Positions 56,499 to 64,000 of a DNA stretch of 64,000 nucleotides are shown one piece after another. Position numbers and translations under genes: made by a program. The DNA is taken from assembly GCF_007992495.1 (NCBI RefSeq), contig NZ_BKAJ01000074.1, positions 1 through 64,000 of the forward strand, given 5' to 3'. How positions within the stretch are numbered: the first letter of the stretch is position 1; each line of letters begins with the position of its first letter. The notes under the pieces are model-generated. The model was not told the origin of the DNA. It made no database searches and saw nothing but the letters and a program-made list of their open reading frames with translations. This stretch comes from Reyranella soli. Lineage in GTDB: Bacteria > Pseudomonadota > Alphaproteobacteria > Reyranellales > Reyranellaceae.

Positions 56499-57086
56499 AT
56501 GAACATCATCATGGCTGTATCTTGTGAAGGTTTCGGCATTGCCATCGGCAAGAGGGCTTGGGCGCTCGTTCGCATGGCCACGACGTGCAGCGTCCTTGTT
56601 CTGGTCCCGCCGCTGGCCCTCGCCGCCGCCGAGATCCGCGCAGGGTCGTGCGGCGTCCAGGAGCCGGACTCGTTGGAGATCAACTGGACCGCGCCATGCC
56701 AGGACGGTAGCTGGGACCTCGATCCGCAGGCGGGATGCCGGATGTGGCATTGGCGTCCGGACCCCGAGGATACCGCGACATGGTCCGGCCGCTGCCTGTC
56801 CGGCCGCAAGGAAGGTCATGGCGCCGTCGAGTGGTACGAGCACGGTCGCCCCATCGATCGCTTCGAGGGCGTCTTTCGGCGTGGCAAGCGGGAGGGTTTC
56901 GGCCGCTATGACTGGCCGGCCGGTCAGAGCTATCAGGGCGCCTACGTCGCCGACCTGCCGGACGGGCAGGGCGTCGTGACCATCGTTGGAGCGTCGTTCG
57001 AGGGGACGTGGCGGCGTGGCTGCCTGACTCATGGCGACAAGCGCATTGCCATTGGCGTTCCGCTAAGTGCCTGCGGTGCCCCATGA
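56499..57086 (+). CDS. Exported MORN-repeat protein
   Basis: The 195 residues have an N-terminal hydrophobic export segment (CSVLVLVPPLALAAA) and then a Cys-containing region (SCGVQEPDS; CQDGSW; CRMWHW; RCLSGRKEGHG). Two or three MORN-like repeats follow (RFEGVFRRGKREGFGRYDWP; YQGAYVADLPDGQG). MORN repeats often bind lipids or form scaffolds. ATG 56499 follows ACGAGGA; an ATG at 56511 is possible. The stop overlaps the HdeD-like gene start (ATGA), so the two are coupled. Confidence 0.8.
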   Translation: MNIIMAVSCEGFGIAIGKRAWALVRMATTCSVLVLVPPLALAAAEIRAGSCGVQEPDSLEINWTAPCQDGSWDLDPQAGCRMWHWRPDPEDTATWSGRCLSGRKEGHGAVEWYEHGRPIDRFEGVFRRGKREGFGRYDWPAGQSYQGAYVADLPDGQGVVTIVGASFEGTWRRGCLTHGDKRIAIGVPLSACGAP

Positions 57087-57679
57087 GCGCACCGCCCGGA
57101 CTGAACAATGGCGGCAGCGTCGATGAGGCGGCGCTGCTCGACGCGGCTGCCGATCACTCCTTGTTGCTGCTGTTGCGAGGGATTGCGGCAATCGCCTTTG
57201 CGGTCCTCGCCTTCTTCTGGCCAAAGCTCACGATAATCGATCTAACGATCCTGTGGGCGGCCTATTCCTTCGTCGATGGCGTTCTTGCCCTGACTGCCGC
57301 GATCAGACTCAAGGCCGGAAGGTCACGAGCATGGTTGGGATTGATTGGAATGGGCGGCATTGCATGCGCCGGTGCCGTGCTGATCGCACCGCTGGAGCTT
57401 GCGGCACATCTGGCTGCGATCGTTTCCACTTGGGCCTGCTTGACCGGCGCGATGTACGTGTGGGTCGCGCTGAAGCTGCGCAAGGCGGTCCGGGGAGGTT
57501 GGATCCTGGCTTTGGACGGTATCGGCATCGTTCTGTTCGGTCTGGCTTTGGCCTTTTGGCCGCGTTTGGAACTGGCAGCGTTGGTGTGGCTGACCGGATG
57601 GTTCGCGGCTCTACTCGGGAGCCTGCTGCTGTATATAAGGCTTTGGCTCGGCCGGTCACGCCGAGCCGGCGCCGGATAG
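57083..57679 (+). CDS. HdeD/DUF308-family membrane protein
   Basis: The 198 residues form six transmembrane helices in a three-fold two-helix pattern (LLLLLRGIAAIAFAVLAFFWP; SFVDGVLALTAAIRL; GIGIVLFGLALAFWP), as in HdeD, an acid-stress membrane protein of E. coli. Its biochemical role is unknown. It is translationally coupled to the MORN protein. Confidence 0.88.
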   Translation: MSAPPGLNNGGSVDEAALLDAAADHSLLLLLRGIAAIAFAVLAFFWPKLTIIDLTILWAAYSFVDGVLALTAAIRLKAGRSRAWLGLIGMGGIACAGAVLIAPLELAAHLAAIVSTWACLTGAMYVWVALKLRKAVRGGWILALDGIGIVLFGLALAFWPRLELAALVWLTGWFAALLGSLLLYIRLWLGRSRRAGAG

Positions 57680-57685
57680 TTTGCG

Positions 57686-57970
57686 TTAGCGGTAGACCAG
57701 TACGGGCAGCGCGCTGTGCGTCAGGACCTTTGTGGTGACGCTTCCGAGCACAAGGGCTGCGACGCCCCGCCGTCCGTGCGAGGCCATCGCGATGAGGTCG
57801 CATCCTCGCTTGCTTGCGGTTTCGATGATTGCCTGGTGGACCTGCTCGTGTTCGAGCTTGACGGTAGCGTATGCCACGCCGATCCCCTGCGCCACTTCGT
57901 TCGCCGCTGAGACGATACGTGCAGCTTCATCGTGGGACCGCTTGTTGTAGGCGGCTTCCGTAGGCAGCAG
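57686..57970 (-). pseudogene. Universal stress protein C-terminal remnant, in frame with the CBS gene
   Basis: The frame encodes the last two-thirds of a Usp domain: NKRSHDEAARIVSAAN, then SKRGCDLIAMASHGRRG and ALVLGSVTTKVLTHS. The ATP-binding GxxG...GS pattern is intact. The N-terminal strand with the start and Asp-containing loop is missing. The open frame begins directly after the TGA stop of the CBS gene (57971-57973) and in the same frame, so the two may once have been one protein. A GTG at 57895 could give a 69-residue fragment. Confidence 0.7.
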
Positions 57971-58390
57971 TCAGCGCATGTGCTCCCAAAGATCGCGCTC
58001 GTCCTCGTGACGCGTGTACTCGATGCCTTTGAAGTCCCCGCGGGAGACGACGCCCAGTACCTTGCCATCCTTCACCAGTGGCACATGGCGGAAACCGCCG
58101 TCCCACATCAGGCGCAAGGCGTCGATTGCCGTCTGATCGGGCGACATCGTCGCCGGTTTCGCCGTCATGACGTCGGCGAGACGCGTCACCGTCGCATCAC
58201 GGCCTTGCGCCAAGACCCGGCATACCGCGTCACGCCCGGTGAAAATGCCGATCAGGCTGCCGTTGTCGCCCATCACCAGGACGGACCCGGCTTGGCAGTC
58301 GCGCATCCGCTCACAGGCCGCCATCACGCTGGCCGTCTCGTCCATGACGAGCGGGCGTTGTTCAAGGATGACATCGGCAAGCTTTCGCAT
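57971..58390 (-). CDS. CBS-pair protein (copy 3)
   Basis: The 139 residues consist of two CBS motifs: LADVILEQRPLVMDETASVMAA with GIFTGRDAVCRVLA, then LADVMTAKPATMSPDQTAIDAL with GVVSRGDFKGIEY. They form one Bateman module that likely binds AMP/ATP or NAD. It is closely related to 59835-60257, including the ending DLWEH. GAGG seven bases before ATG 58390 supports the start. A perfect TTGAT-N4-ATCAA box is centred 63.5 bases upstream. Confidence 0.91.
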   Translation of the reverse strand: MRKLADVILEQRPLVMDETASVMAACERMRDCQAGSVLVMGDNGSLIGIFTGRDAVCRVLAQGRDATVTRLADVMTAKPATMSPDQTAIDALRLMWDGGFRHVPLVKDGKVLGVVSRGDFKGIEYTRHEDERDLWEHMR

Positions 58391-58446
58391 GATGTCCTCG
58401 CCAAGTTTCAAAGCGGCTATGATGCATGTACTCGAGCGCGGCGGGT

Positions 58447-58460
58447 TTGATCGACATCAA
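58447..58460. promoter_or_regulatory. Perfect FNR/FixK box upstream of CBS protein copy 3
   Basis: TTGATCGACATCAA is a perfect TTGAT-N4-ATCAA inverted repeat, centred 63.5 bases before the start codon at 58390. Confidence 0.8.
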
Positions 58461-58678
58461 CGAACCGGCCGTGCGCCGGGTACAAAATCATGAAAATGGA
58501 GCTCCGCGTCGGTCCGCGGGCGCTCGAAGCAGGGGATGCTTGACCATTTCAAGCGCAACTTTCGTGCCGGTGTTCCCTTCGCGAGCGTGGCATGCTTACG
58601 ATGGGCACTTGAAACCGGAATCAGAAACGACATCGACTCAAAACTGGCCGCCGCCTCGACGCACTCATGGGGAGAGAC

Positions 58679-59209
58679 ATGGCGCTCGAGATAGAGAGGA
58701 AATTCCTTGTGCGGGATGAAAGCTGGAGGGCCCACTGTGCTCACCAGCAGGAGATCAGGGACGGGCTGATCGCAATTGCCGACGGCCGCAAAGTCCGTGT
58801 CAGGATCTGCGATCAGCGCGCGACGTTGACCGTGAAGGCCAAGACGGAAAGGCTGGCGAACCATGAGTTCGAGTACGAAATACCATTGAGCGACGCCGAG
58901 GAGCTGCTCGCCCGTCATTGCCTTCGCGCCGCGCTGGCCAAGACCCGATACGTCGTCCCTCATGGCCAGCATGTGTGGCACGTGGACGTCTACAAGGGGA
59001 TATTGAAAGGGGTGGTCCTCGCCGAAGTCGAGCTTCCTTCCGAGACGGCTGACGTTGCGCTTCCACCGTGGATCGGTCGGGAAGTCACGGGCAATCCCGA
59101 CTACAAGAAGACCAACATGGTCGACAAACGGCTGAACATTATGCCCTCGTCGGCGCTTGTGCCGGTGGACACGATGGCCGACGGCCACCCGGGGCATGGC
59201 CGGCGCTGA
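58679..59209 (+). CDS. CYTH domain protein (inorganic triphosphatase-like)
   Basis: The 176 residues start with the ExExK motif LEIERKFLV (Glu4, Glu6 and Lys8). The tunnel-fold residues follow: KVRVRICDQRATLTVKAK, EFEYEIPL, and the late VLAEVELPSE and KKTNMVD segments. It probably hydrolyses triphosphate or a nucleoside triphosphate. The usual CHAD partner domain is absent. GGGGAGAG precedes ATG 58679. Confidence 0.89.
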   Translation: MALEIERKFLVRDESWRAHCAHQQEIRDGLIAIADGRKVRVRICDQRATLTVKAKTERLANHEFEYEIPLSDAEELLARHCLRAALAKTRYVVPHGQHVWHVDVYKGILKGVVLAEVELPSETADVALPPWIGREVTGNPDYKKTNMVDKRLNIMPSSALVPVDTMADGHPGHGRR

Positions 59210-59375
59210 CGCGCTGTCGTTCGAGGCCGTGAACAGGGGAGCGGCCGCCTGGGCCGGTCAGCACTGCCTGTACGGTCGAGCCGGACCGGCTCCGAGCGGT
59301 ACGTCCACGTGACGGCAAAGCTCGCAAACTGGCCCAGCAGGAGGCACGAGTTGCCCCCTACTGGGGGCTCGCCGC

Positions 59376-59681
59376 CTAGTTGGCGCGAAGGCTGTAGATA
59401 TAGGCGATGAGGTCGTCCTGCTGCCGCCTGCTGAGGGCAAGATCGGGCATGCGACTGTGCTGCGGGTTCATCGCTGCCCGCAATTGATCCGCCGACAAGC
59501 CAGGCTTGGCGGCAATGCCCGGAAAGGTCGGCAGGCCGTTTGCCGGCGCCGAGGTCGCCGCTCGGTCTACCACGTGACAGGAAGAACACCATCGCAGGGC
59601 GATCTCGCGCCCCTGCTGCGCATCCTGCGCGACGGCGAAAGACGGGATGAACACGATGGCGCAAGCAAGGCGGCGAAGCAT
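59376..59681 (-). CDS. Monohaem cytochrome c
   Basis: The 101 residues have a signal peptide ending FAVAQ, haem motif CSSCH at 32-36, likely axial Met78 in HSRMPDLALS and the closing helix IAYIYSLRAN. It is a soluble periplasmic class I cytochrome c, carrying electrons to an oxidase or reductase. A perfect FNR/FixK-type box at 59765-59778 lies 84-97 bases before its start, so it may also belong to the regulon. Confidence 0.9.
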   Translation of the reverse strand: MLRRLACAIVFIPSFAVAQDAQQGREIALRWCSSCHVVDRAATSAPANGLPTFPGIAAKPGLSADQLRAAMNPQHSRMPDLALSRRQQDDLIAYIYSLRAN

Positions 59682-59764
59682 GGTCTACTCCCGGTGTTGA
59701 ACGCTCCTCTTGGCCGCATCGAGACGGCGGCCTGAAAGATTGGGCCGTCCTTGCCGTGCAGACG

Positions 59765-59778
59765 TTGATCCTGATCAA
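59765..59778. promoter_or_regulatory. Perfect FNR/FixK box between the divergent cytochrome c and CBS genes
   Basis: TTGATCCTGATCAA is a perfect TTGAT-N4-ATCAA palindrome. It is centred 63.5 bases before the CBS start at 59835 and about 90 bases before the cytochrome start. Confidence 0.82.
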
Positions 59779-59834
59779 GTCCGCGACGGCAGGAAGCGCG
59801 CAGCATGCGCGACGTCGACTGATGCGCGGAGGGG

Positions 59835-60257
59835 ATGATGCGAAAATTCTCCGTCGTAACCCTGCACCACCATCCGATCACGATGGACGCGGCGGCAAGC
59901 GTGATCGATGCTTGCGACCAGATGCGTGTTCGTCAAGCGGGATCGGTCCTGGTGACGGGAGAGACCGGCCGACTGGTCGGAATCTTCACCGGGCGTGACG
60001 CGGTGTGCCGGGTCCTGGCGCAACGACGCGACCCGTACAGCACCCGCCTCGCCGAGGTCATGACGCCGGATCCGAAGACGATGTTGCCTGGCCAGACCGC
60101 GGTCGACGCCTTGCGCATGATGGCGGACGGCGGCTTTCGCCACGTGCCGCTGGTCAAGAATGGCGGAATTGTCGGCCTGGTTTCCCGCGGCGACTTCAGG
60201 GGGCTGGAGCTGGATCCCGACGATGAGGAATGTGATCTCTGGGAGCACCTGCGTTGA
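59835..60257 (+). CDS. CBS-pair protein (copy 4)
   Basis: The 140 residues contain two CBS motifs and are closely related to 57971-58390 (VCRVLAQRRDP; LAEVMTPDPKTM; GGFRHVPLVKNGG; DLWEHLR). It likely binds adenine nucleotides. GGAGGGG directly before ATG 59835 fixes the start region, with ATG 59838 equally possible. It converges on the Usp gene with 23 bases between stop codons. Confidence 0.92.
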   Translation: MMRKFSVVTLHHHPITMDAAASVIDACDQMRVRQAGSVLVTGETGRLVGIFTGRDAVCRVLAQRRDPYSTRLAEVMTPDPKTMLPGQTAVDALRMMADGGFRHVPLVKNGGIVGLVSRGDFRGLELDPDDEECDLWEHLR

Positions 60258-60280
60258 GACGGCCGGTGCCTTTCCAGGGA

Positions 60281-61117
60281 TCAGTGCGACATGAGGACAG
60301 GAACCGTCATGTTGGCGAGCAGGGTACGGCTTGCACCGCCCAGCACCAGCTCGCGCAGCCTGGAATGGCCGTACAGGCCCATCACCACCAGGTCGACCTC
60401 GTGGTCGGCGGCGCGCGACAGAATCACGCTGCCGACATCTGAGTCGGACGCCACGTCGCGCTGCACCGTCACCTTGACGCCATGCCGTACCAGCCATGCC
60501 GCGGCATCGGCGCCCGGCTCGGCGCCGTGACCATAATTGGACGAGCGGGGATCCACGCTGAGCACGATGACCTTGGAGGCAGCCTGCAAGAACGGCAGCG
60601 CATCCGAGGCTGCGCGGGCGCTCTCGCGGCTTGCGTTCCAACACAGCATGACGGTCTTGCCGCACTCTGCCGGCGCGCCGACATGCGGCACCACCAGTAT
60701 CGGCCGGCCGGTCGACAGGGCCATGGTTTCAGGCAGATCGAGCGGCACGAAAGACGGTGCGCCAGGATCGGGCTGCCCAAGCACCATGAGGTCGGCGTAG
60801 CGCGCATGAACGGGCAGGCGTGCGTCGATGTAGCCGTCTTCGGACCGCCATTCCGTCAAGAGGTCGGTACCCTTCACGGCCTTGGTGAACGCTGCTTTGG
60901 CCGCCGCCAGGTTTGCCTTCGCCGTCTCTTCGAACAGAGAAAACAAGGTGCCCATCGCCGCGGACCCGGCGAACATGGGAGGCGCTTCGAATGGCTCCTG
61001 GATGTGCACGCCGACGAGGCGGGCATCGTTGCGCTTGGCCAGTTCGACCGCGATGGCAAGCCGGTGCGCAACCTTCGGATCGGCGTCGCAATGTACCAAG
61101 ATGGTCTTGTACCCCAT
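60281..61117 (-). CDS. Universal stress protein with two Usp domains
   Basis: The 278 residues form tandem Usp folds. The first begins GYKTILVHCDADPKVAHRLA and the second follows GKTVMLCWNASRESARA. Only the second keeps the nucleotide motif VVMGLYGHSRLRELVLGGASRTLL. Such tandem proteins are classic members of low-oxygen and stasis regulons. ATG 61117 is chosen by the conserved start. A perfect TTGAC-N4-GTCAA box is centred 64.5 bases upstream. Confidence 0.93.
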   Translation of the reverse strand: MGYKTILVHCDADPKVAHRLAIAVELAKRNDARLVGVHIQEPFEAPPMFAGSAAMGTLFSLFEETAKANLAAAKAAFTKAVKGTDLLTEWRSEDGYIDARLPVHARYADLMVLGQPDPGAPSFVPLDLPETMALSTGRPILVVPHVGAPAECGKTVMLCWNASRESARAASDALPFLQAASKVIVLSVDPRSSNYGHGAEPGADAAAWLVRHGVKVTVQRDVASDSDVGSVILSRAADHEVDLVVMGLYGHSRLRELVLGGASRTLLANMTVPVLMSH

Positions 61118-61174
61118 GGCCGCCTCCTGTTGACGTAGAAGGGCCGCAGGATGGCGCAAGCGACGCCGGCGGCC

Positions 61175-61188
61175 TTGACGCAGGTCAA
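61175..61188. promoter_or_regulatory. FNR/FixK-type box upstream of the Usp gene
   Basis: TTGACGCAGGTCAA is a perfect inverted repeat, centred 64.5 bases before the Usp start codon. Confidence 0.77.
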
Positions 61189-61222
61189 GCGGTCGTCGAG
61201 TCGATCGGACGGCCGAGGTTAT

Positions 61223-61236
61223 TTGATCCAGATCAT
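61223..61236. promoter_or_regulatory. FNR/FixK-type box upstream of the TPR gene
   Basis: TTGATCCAGATCAT has a single mismatch to the perfect palindrome and is centred 41.5 bases before ATG 61271. It could instead serve as a second upstream site for the divergent Usp gene. Confidence 0.6.
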
Positions 61237-61270
61237 TTGCGGCCGACGATCGATACGACACGTTGCGCAG

Positions 61271-62014
61271 ATGCCTCTGAAGCCGGCGAGCCTGGTTGTC
61301 TTGGTGAGCGCCCTGTCGGCGGGAATTGCCGGGATGGCACGCACGCAGGATTACGACCAGCTCTTAAGGAGGTGCTATACGGAGAGCCTGCCGGACCAAG
61401 TGATTGCGAGCTGTTCCTTGGTCATCTCGCGAGGCGCGGCGGACAGGGCAGAGCTCGCCACCGCCTTCAAGAATCGAGGTAACGCCTATGACGACAAGGG
61501 TGAATATGCCCGGGCGCTCGAGGACTACGATCAAGCAGTGACGATCAATCCTCTGGATGCGGATGCCTTCAATAGTCGGGGCACCACGTATACCGCTCTT
61601 GCTCGCTATGAACGCGCCATCCTGGATTTTGACGAAGCAATAAGGCTCAACCCGGCCAGTCCATTGGCCTTCAGCAACCGATGCTTCGCGAGGGGCGCCT
61701 TGGATCAGCTCGAGCAGGCGCTGACCGACTGTAGCGAGGCGCTGCACCTGAAACCCAAGAATCCCGGCGCGCTCGGATCGCGTGCCTTCATCTACCTGAA
61801 GCTTCGGCGCTATGAGGCGGCAATTGCGGATTACAATTCGAAGCTGCGAGAGAGTCCCGACGATGCCTATGCCCTCTTCGGCAGAGGCGTCGCCAAGTAC
61901 ATGAAGGGCGATTTGCGGGGTGGTGACGGCGACATCGTCGCATCGCAAGCACTGAAGCCCGACATTGCAGAAGACATGGCCAAACTCGGAATCCGGTTAC
62001 AGAGCCTTCGCTAG
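61271..62014 (+). CDS. Exported TPR-repeat protein
   Basis: The 247 residues have a signal peptide (LVVLVSALSAGIAGMA) and a leading CYTESLPDQVIASCS segment. About four TPR units follow (AFKNRGNAYDDKGEYARALE; AFNSRGTTYTALARYERAIL; ALGSRAFIYLKLRRYEAAIA). It is a periplasmic protein-protein interaction scaffold of unknown partners. It is divergent from the Usp gene, with two FNR/FixK-type boxes between. Confidence 0.88.
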   Translation: MPLKPASLVVLVSALSAGIAGMARTQDYDQLLRRCYTESLPDQVIASCSLVISRGAADRAELATAFKNRGNAYDDKGEYARALEDYDQAVTINPLDADAFNSRGTTYTALARYERAILDFDEAIRLNPASPLAFSNRCFARGALDQLEQALTDCSEALHLKPKNPGALGSRAFIYLKLRRYEAAIADYNSKLRESPDDAYALFGRGVAKYMKGDLRGGDGDIVASQALKPDIAEDMAKLGIRLQSLR

Positions 62015-62030
62015 CGGATGGCGCAGGCAC

Positions 62031-62087
62031 TGCCAGCACATTGCCGGCAGTGCTGGCACGAAGCGTGCCCTTCATGGCACGAAAAAA
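62031..62087. other. Two stem-loops between convergent TPR and thpR genes
   Basis: Hairpin one pairs 62031-62039 (TGCCAGCAC) with 62050-62058. Hairpin two pairs 62064-62069 (CGTGCC) with 62076-62081 and is followed by six A. On neither strand does a T-run follow a stem, so I do not call them intrinsic terminators. The remaining bases to 62209 are AT-richer than the neighbours and show nothing else. Confidence 0.45.
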
Positions 62088-62209
62088 CTAACAAAGTGTC
62101 GCCCGCAGGCCGCAAGCCGTCCGAATAGCCGTCGAAATTCTTCGGTCGGGAATATACCGAAGTCATTTCAGTTGCCGTCATATATAACTCGGATTATTGT
62201 TGTGCGGCT

Positions 62210-62755
62210 TTAGAAGGTCAGCCCGTACGCTGCTTCTTCCGTATAGATGGAGCCGCTTCGGCCGCTGCGACTCGTGTAAAGCGCAAAGTGGTCGGCGATC
62301 CACGGGCCGGCCTTGAAGGTCGAGTGGCTCGCCATGAACTGCGCCAGATGGTGTCCGGTCTCCGCGCTACTGCCGAAGCGCGCCAGGGTCACGTGCGGGC
62401 GGAACTTGCGGCGCTCGACCTCGATGCCGCAGTTGCGCGCCACGGTCGAGACCTTCTGCTGCAGCCAGTCGAGGCGCTCGCTTTTCTCGACGGTGGCGAC
62501 CAGGGCGCGCGGCTGCTTGCCGCTCGAGAACTGTTCGACGCCGGCGATGGCGACAGAGAACGGAGGACCGGCGATGTCGGACAGTTCCTCCTCGAGGTCG
62601 CGCATGGCGCCGCCCTGCACCTCGCCCGCGAAGCAGAGGGTGACATGGAAGTTTTCCGCCGGCTGCCAGCGCGCGTCGGGCACGCCCGACTGCAGCGCTA
62701 GCAGGTCGTCGGCGACTTCTTCAGGGACGGGCAGGGCGACGAACAGACGAGGCAT
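62210..62755 (-). CDS. thpR: RNA 2',3'-cyclic phosphodiesterase (2H family)
   Basis: The 181 residues carry the paired HxTx motifs HVTLCF and HVTLARF of the 2H phosphoesterases and the ThpR/LigT opening [13 protein letters not shown]. It opens 2',3'-cyclic phosphates on RNA ends. Its start lies 35 bases inside the end of the esterase gene, so translation is coupled. Confidence 0.92.
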   Translation of the reverse strand: MPRLFVALPVPEEVADDLLALQSGVPDARWQPAENFHVTLCFAGEVQGGAMRDLEEELSDIAGPPFSVAIAGVEQFSSGKQPRALVATVEKSERLDWLQQKVSTVARNCGIEVERRKFRPHVTLARFGSSAETGHHLAQFMASHSTFKAGPWIADHFALYTSRSGRSGSIYTEEAAYGLTF

Positions 62756-63422
62756 GGTCGTCCAGATTCTTGGTCACGAACGGCAGGATGCGCTCGACGA
62801 TCACATCGACGCCCTTGGGGTTGGGATGGATTCCGTCTCCCTGGTTGAGCGCCGGGTCCTGTGCCACGCCGTCGAGGAAGAAGGCATAGAGCGGCACGCC
62901 ATACTTGTCGGCCAGCCGCTTATAAATGCCGTCGAACTGCTGGGCGTATTCCGGCCCGTAGTTGCGCGGCGCCAGCATGCCGGCCAGCCACACCGTGACG
63001 CCGGCCTCCTTGAGCTTGGCGATGATGGCGTCGAGGTTCTTCTCGGTGACGGCGGGATCGGTGGCGCGCAGCGCATCGTTGGCGCCGAGCTCGACCATGA
63101 CGATGTCGGGCTTGTCGGCCAGCATCCAGTCGATGCGCTGCAAGCCGCCCGCGGTCGTGTCGCCGGACACACCGTGATTGATGACGGTTACGTTGCGACC
63201 GGCCTTCTTGAGAGCGGCCTCGAGCCTGGCCGGCATCGCTTGGGCCGGGCTGACGCCATAGCCTGCCGCCAGGCTGTCGCCCAGGATGGCGAGCTTTATC
63301 GGTCCGTCCTTGGGCGCAGTTTGTGCATGGGCTCCAAGAGAGAGGCAATAAAGGCACAAAATCGCAATCAGCAGCGAATTGACCGCCGCCGCAAAACGAC
63401 CATATCCAGTCCTGAGATTCAT
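62721..63422 (-). CDS. tesA: SGNH-family arylesterase/thioesterase I-like
   Basis: The 233 residues have a signal peptide ([19 protein letters not shown]). Block I is [12 protein letters not shown] with the nucleophile Ser, block III is [10 protein letters not shown], and the catalytic Asp-His pair is in DGIHPNPKG. This matches periplasmic TesA/arylesterase, which hydrolyses acyl esters and thioesters. ATG 63422 is chosen for the signal peptide. It is divergent from a YbbA-like ATPase gene, as tesA and ybbA are in E. coli. Confidence 0.91.
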   Translation of the reverse strand: MNLRTGYGRFAAAVNSLLIAILCLYCLSLGAHAQTAPKDGPIKLAILGDSLAAGYGVSPAQAMPARLEAALKKAGRNVTVINHGVSGDTTAGGLQRIDWMLADKPDIVMVELGANDALRATDPAVTEKNLDAIIAKLKEAGVTVWLAGMLAPRNYGPEYAQQFDGIYKRLADKYGVPLYAFFLDGVAQDPALNQGDGIHPNPKGVDVIVERILPFVTKNLDDHASSVRRPARP

Positions 63423-63443
63423 GCTCTCTCTTCCGGAGCCCGC

Positions 63444-64000
63444 TTGACCGCCCCGCCCCACGCTCGCGAACCCATCGTCCGGCTCTCGGATGTCCACCTC
63501 GACATGGCAAGTGATGCCGGCACGGTCAATATCCTGCGCGGCGTCACTCTCGACATTGCCGTTGGCGAAATTGCGGCCGTCGTCGGTCCCTCGGGCGCCG
63601 GCAAGTCGAGCCTGATGATGGTGGCAGGCGGCCTGGAGCGCGCCAGCTCGGGCCGCGTCGAGGTTGCGGGCCACGATCTCGAGCCGCTCGACGACGACGC
63701 CCGGGCACGGCTCAGACGCGACCATATCGGTATCGTCTTCCAGGGCTTCCATTTGATTCCCACCATGACCGCGCACGAGAACGTGGCGCTGCCGCTGGAG
63801 TTCGCCGGCCGCTCCGACGCTTTCGAGCTCGCCGAGGCGGCGTTGAAGCGCGTCGGGCTCGGCCATCGCATCGGTCACTATCCGGCGCAGCTTTCGGGCG
63901 GCGAGCAGCAGCGCGTCGCCGTCGCCCGTGCCTTCGTCGGCCGGCCCAAGCTCCTGCTGGCCGACGAGCCGACCGGCAATCTCGACGGCGTCACCGGCAA
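63444..64000 (+). CDS. ABC transporter ATP-binding protein (YbbA/LolD-like), truncated by the window edge
   Basis: The visible 185 residues include Walker [11 protein letters not shown]-loop FQGFHLIPT, signature LSGGEQQR and Walker [13 protein letters not shown]. The order and the tesA neighbour fit YbbA, the ATPase of a MacB/LolCDE-type system. TTG 63444 with GGAG six bases upstream is the likely start; no ATG lies in frame nearby. The C-terminal end and the expected large permease gene fall outside the window. Confidence 0.9.
   Translation, partial: MTAPPHAREPIVRLSDVHLDMASDAGTVNILRGVTLDIAVGEIAAVVGPSGAGKSSLMMVAGGLERASSGRVEVAGHDLEPLDDDARARLRRDHIGIVFQGFHLIPTMTAHENVALPLEFAGRSDAFELAEAALKRVGLGHRIGHYPAQLSGGEQQRVAVARAFVGRPKLLLADEPTGNLDGVTG

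Noticed and set aside
59210..59375. Gap between the CYTH and cytochrome c genes examined for a small gene or RNA
   Set aside because: No start with ribosome site, no palindrome of note and no RNA gene pattern.
62064..62087. Hairpin followed by six A, considered as a terminator
   Set aside because: The homopolymer is A after the stem on the plus strand and T before it on the minus strand, so neither direction fits an intrinsic terminator.

Overview
The window looks like chromosomal DNA from a high-GC, metabolically broad alphaproteobacterium. The mix of Bug-family binding proteins, DUF1254, CaiB/BaiF CoA-transferases and a FixK-type regulator would suit a Reyranella-like or rhizobial-relative soil organism, but this is inference from gene content only. 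Coding density is very high and many genes overlap by ATGA. I saw no tRNA, rRNA, IS element, integrase or CRISPR array. No stretch longer than 300 bases lacks a gene. The longest gaps are 58391-58678 (FNR/FixK-type box at its left end, otherwise nothing clear), 37259-37517 and 38202-38456 (each holds a copy of a duplicated upstream element) and 13711-13933 (nothing recognisable).

Left part (1-36 kb) is transport and catabolism. It holds an autotransporter, pterin dehydratase, a complete peptide-type ABC importer (binding protein 3044; permeases and ATPases 9400 to 5726) with a co-transcribed FAD monooxygenase, a small zincin, a Tat-exported superoxide dismutase, and an overlapping DUF1254 / Mug glycosylase / TctC group. 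A MoxR-DUF58-SpoIIM-RDD operon (14.4-20.4 kb) follows. Next come an acyl-CoA dehydrogenase with two tandem CoA-transferases, three small exported proteins, a long acyl-CoA dehydrogenase, a sirtuin divergent from a low-molecular-weight phosphatase, a TRAP binding protein, and a dimethylformamidase-like large subunit divergent from a Bug binding protein plus phosphotriesterase-like hydrolase.

The middle (36-40 kb) carries small proteins, an alpha/beta hydrolase and an SDR-like protein lacking the catalytic Tyr. About 105 bp of upstream DNA is present twice at 87% identity.

The right part (40-62 kb) is the most coherent system. Around a FixK-like Crp/Fnr regulator (44019-44657) lie genes for Hsp20, PEP synthase, four CBS proteins, universal stress protein, a P-type cation ATPase, glucokinase, PfkB kinase, alcohol dehydrogenase, a beta-CASP RNA nuclease, two ABC membrane domains without ATPase domains, cytochrome c and a CYTH protein. 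I count 11 palindromes of the form TTGA-N6-TCAA (or one mismatch). For nine genes the box centre lies 59-72 bases before the chosen start codon, as expected for activation from -41.5. I read this as a low-oxygen survival regulon that joins energy sensing (CBS, Usp), protein and RNA quality control, redox disposal and hexose/PEP metabolism.

The right edge (62-64 kb) has thpR and a tesA-like esterase divergent from a truncated YbbA/LolD-like ABC ATPase.
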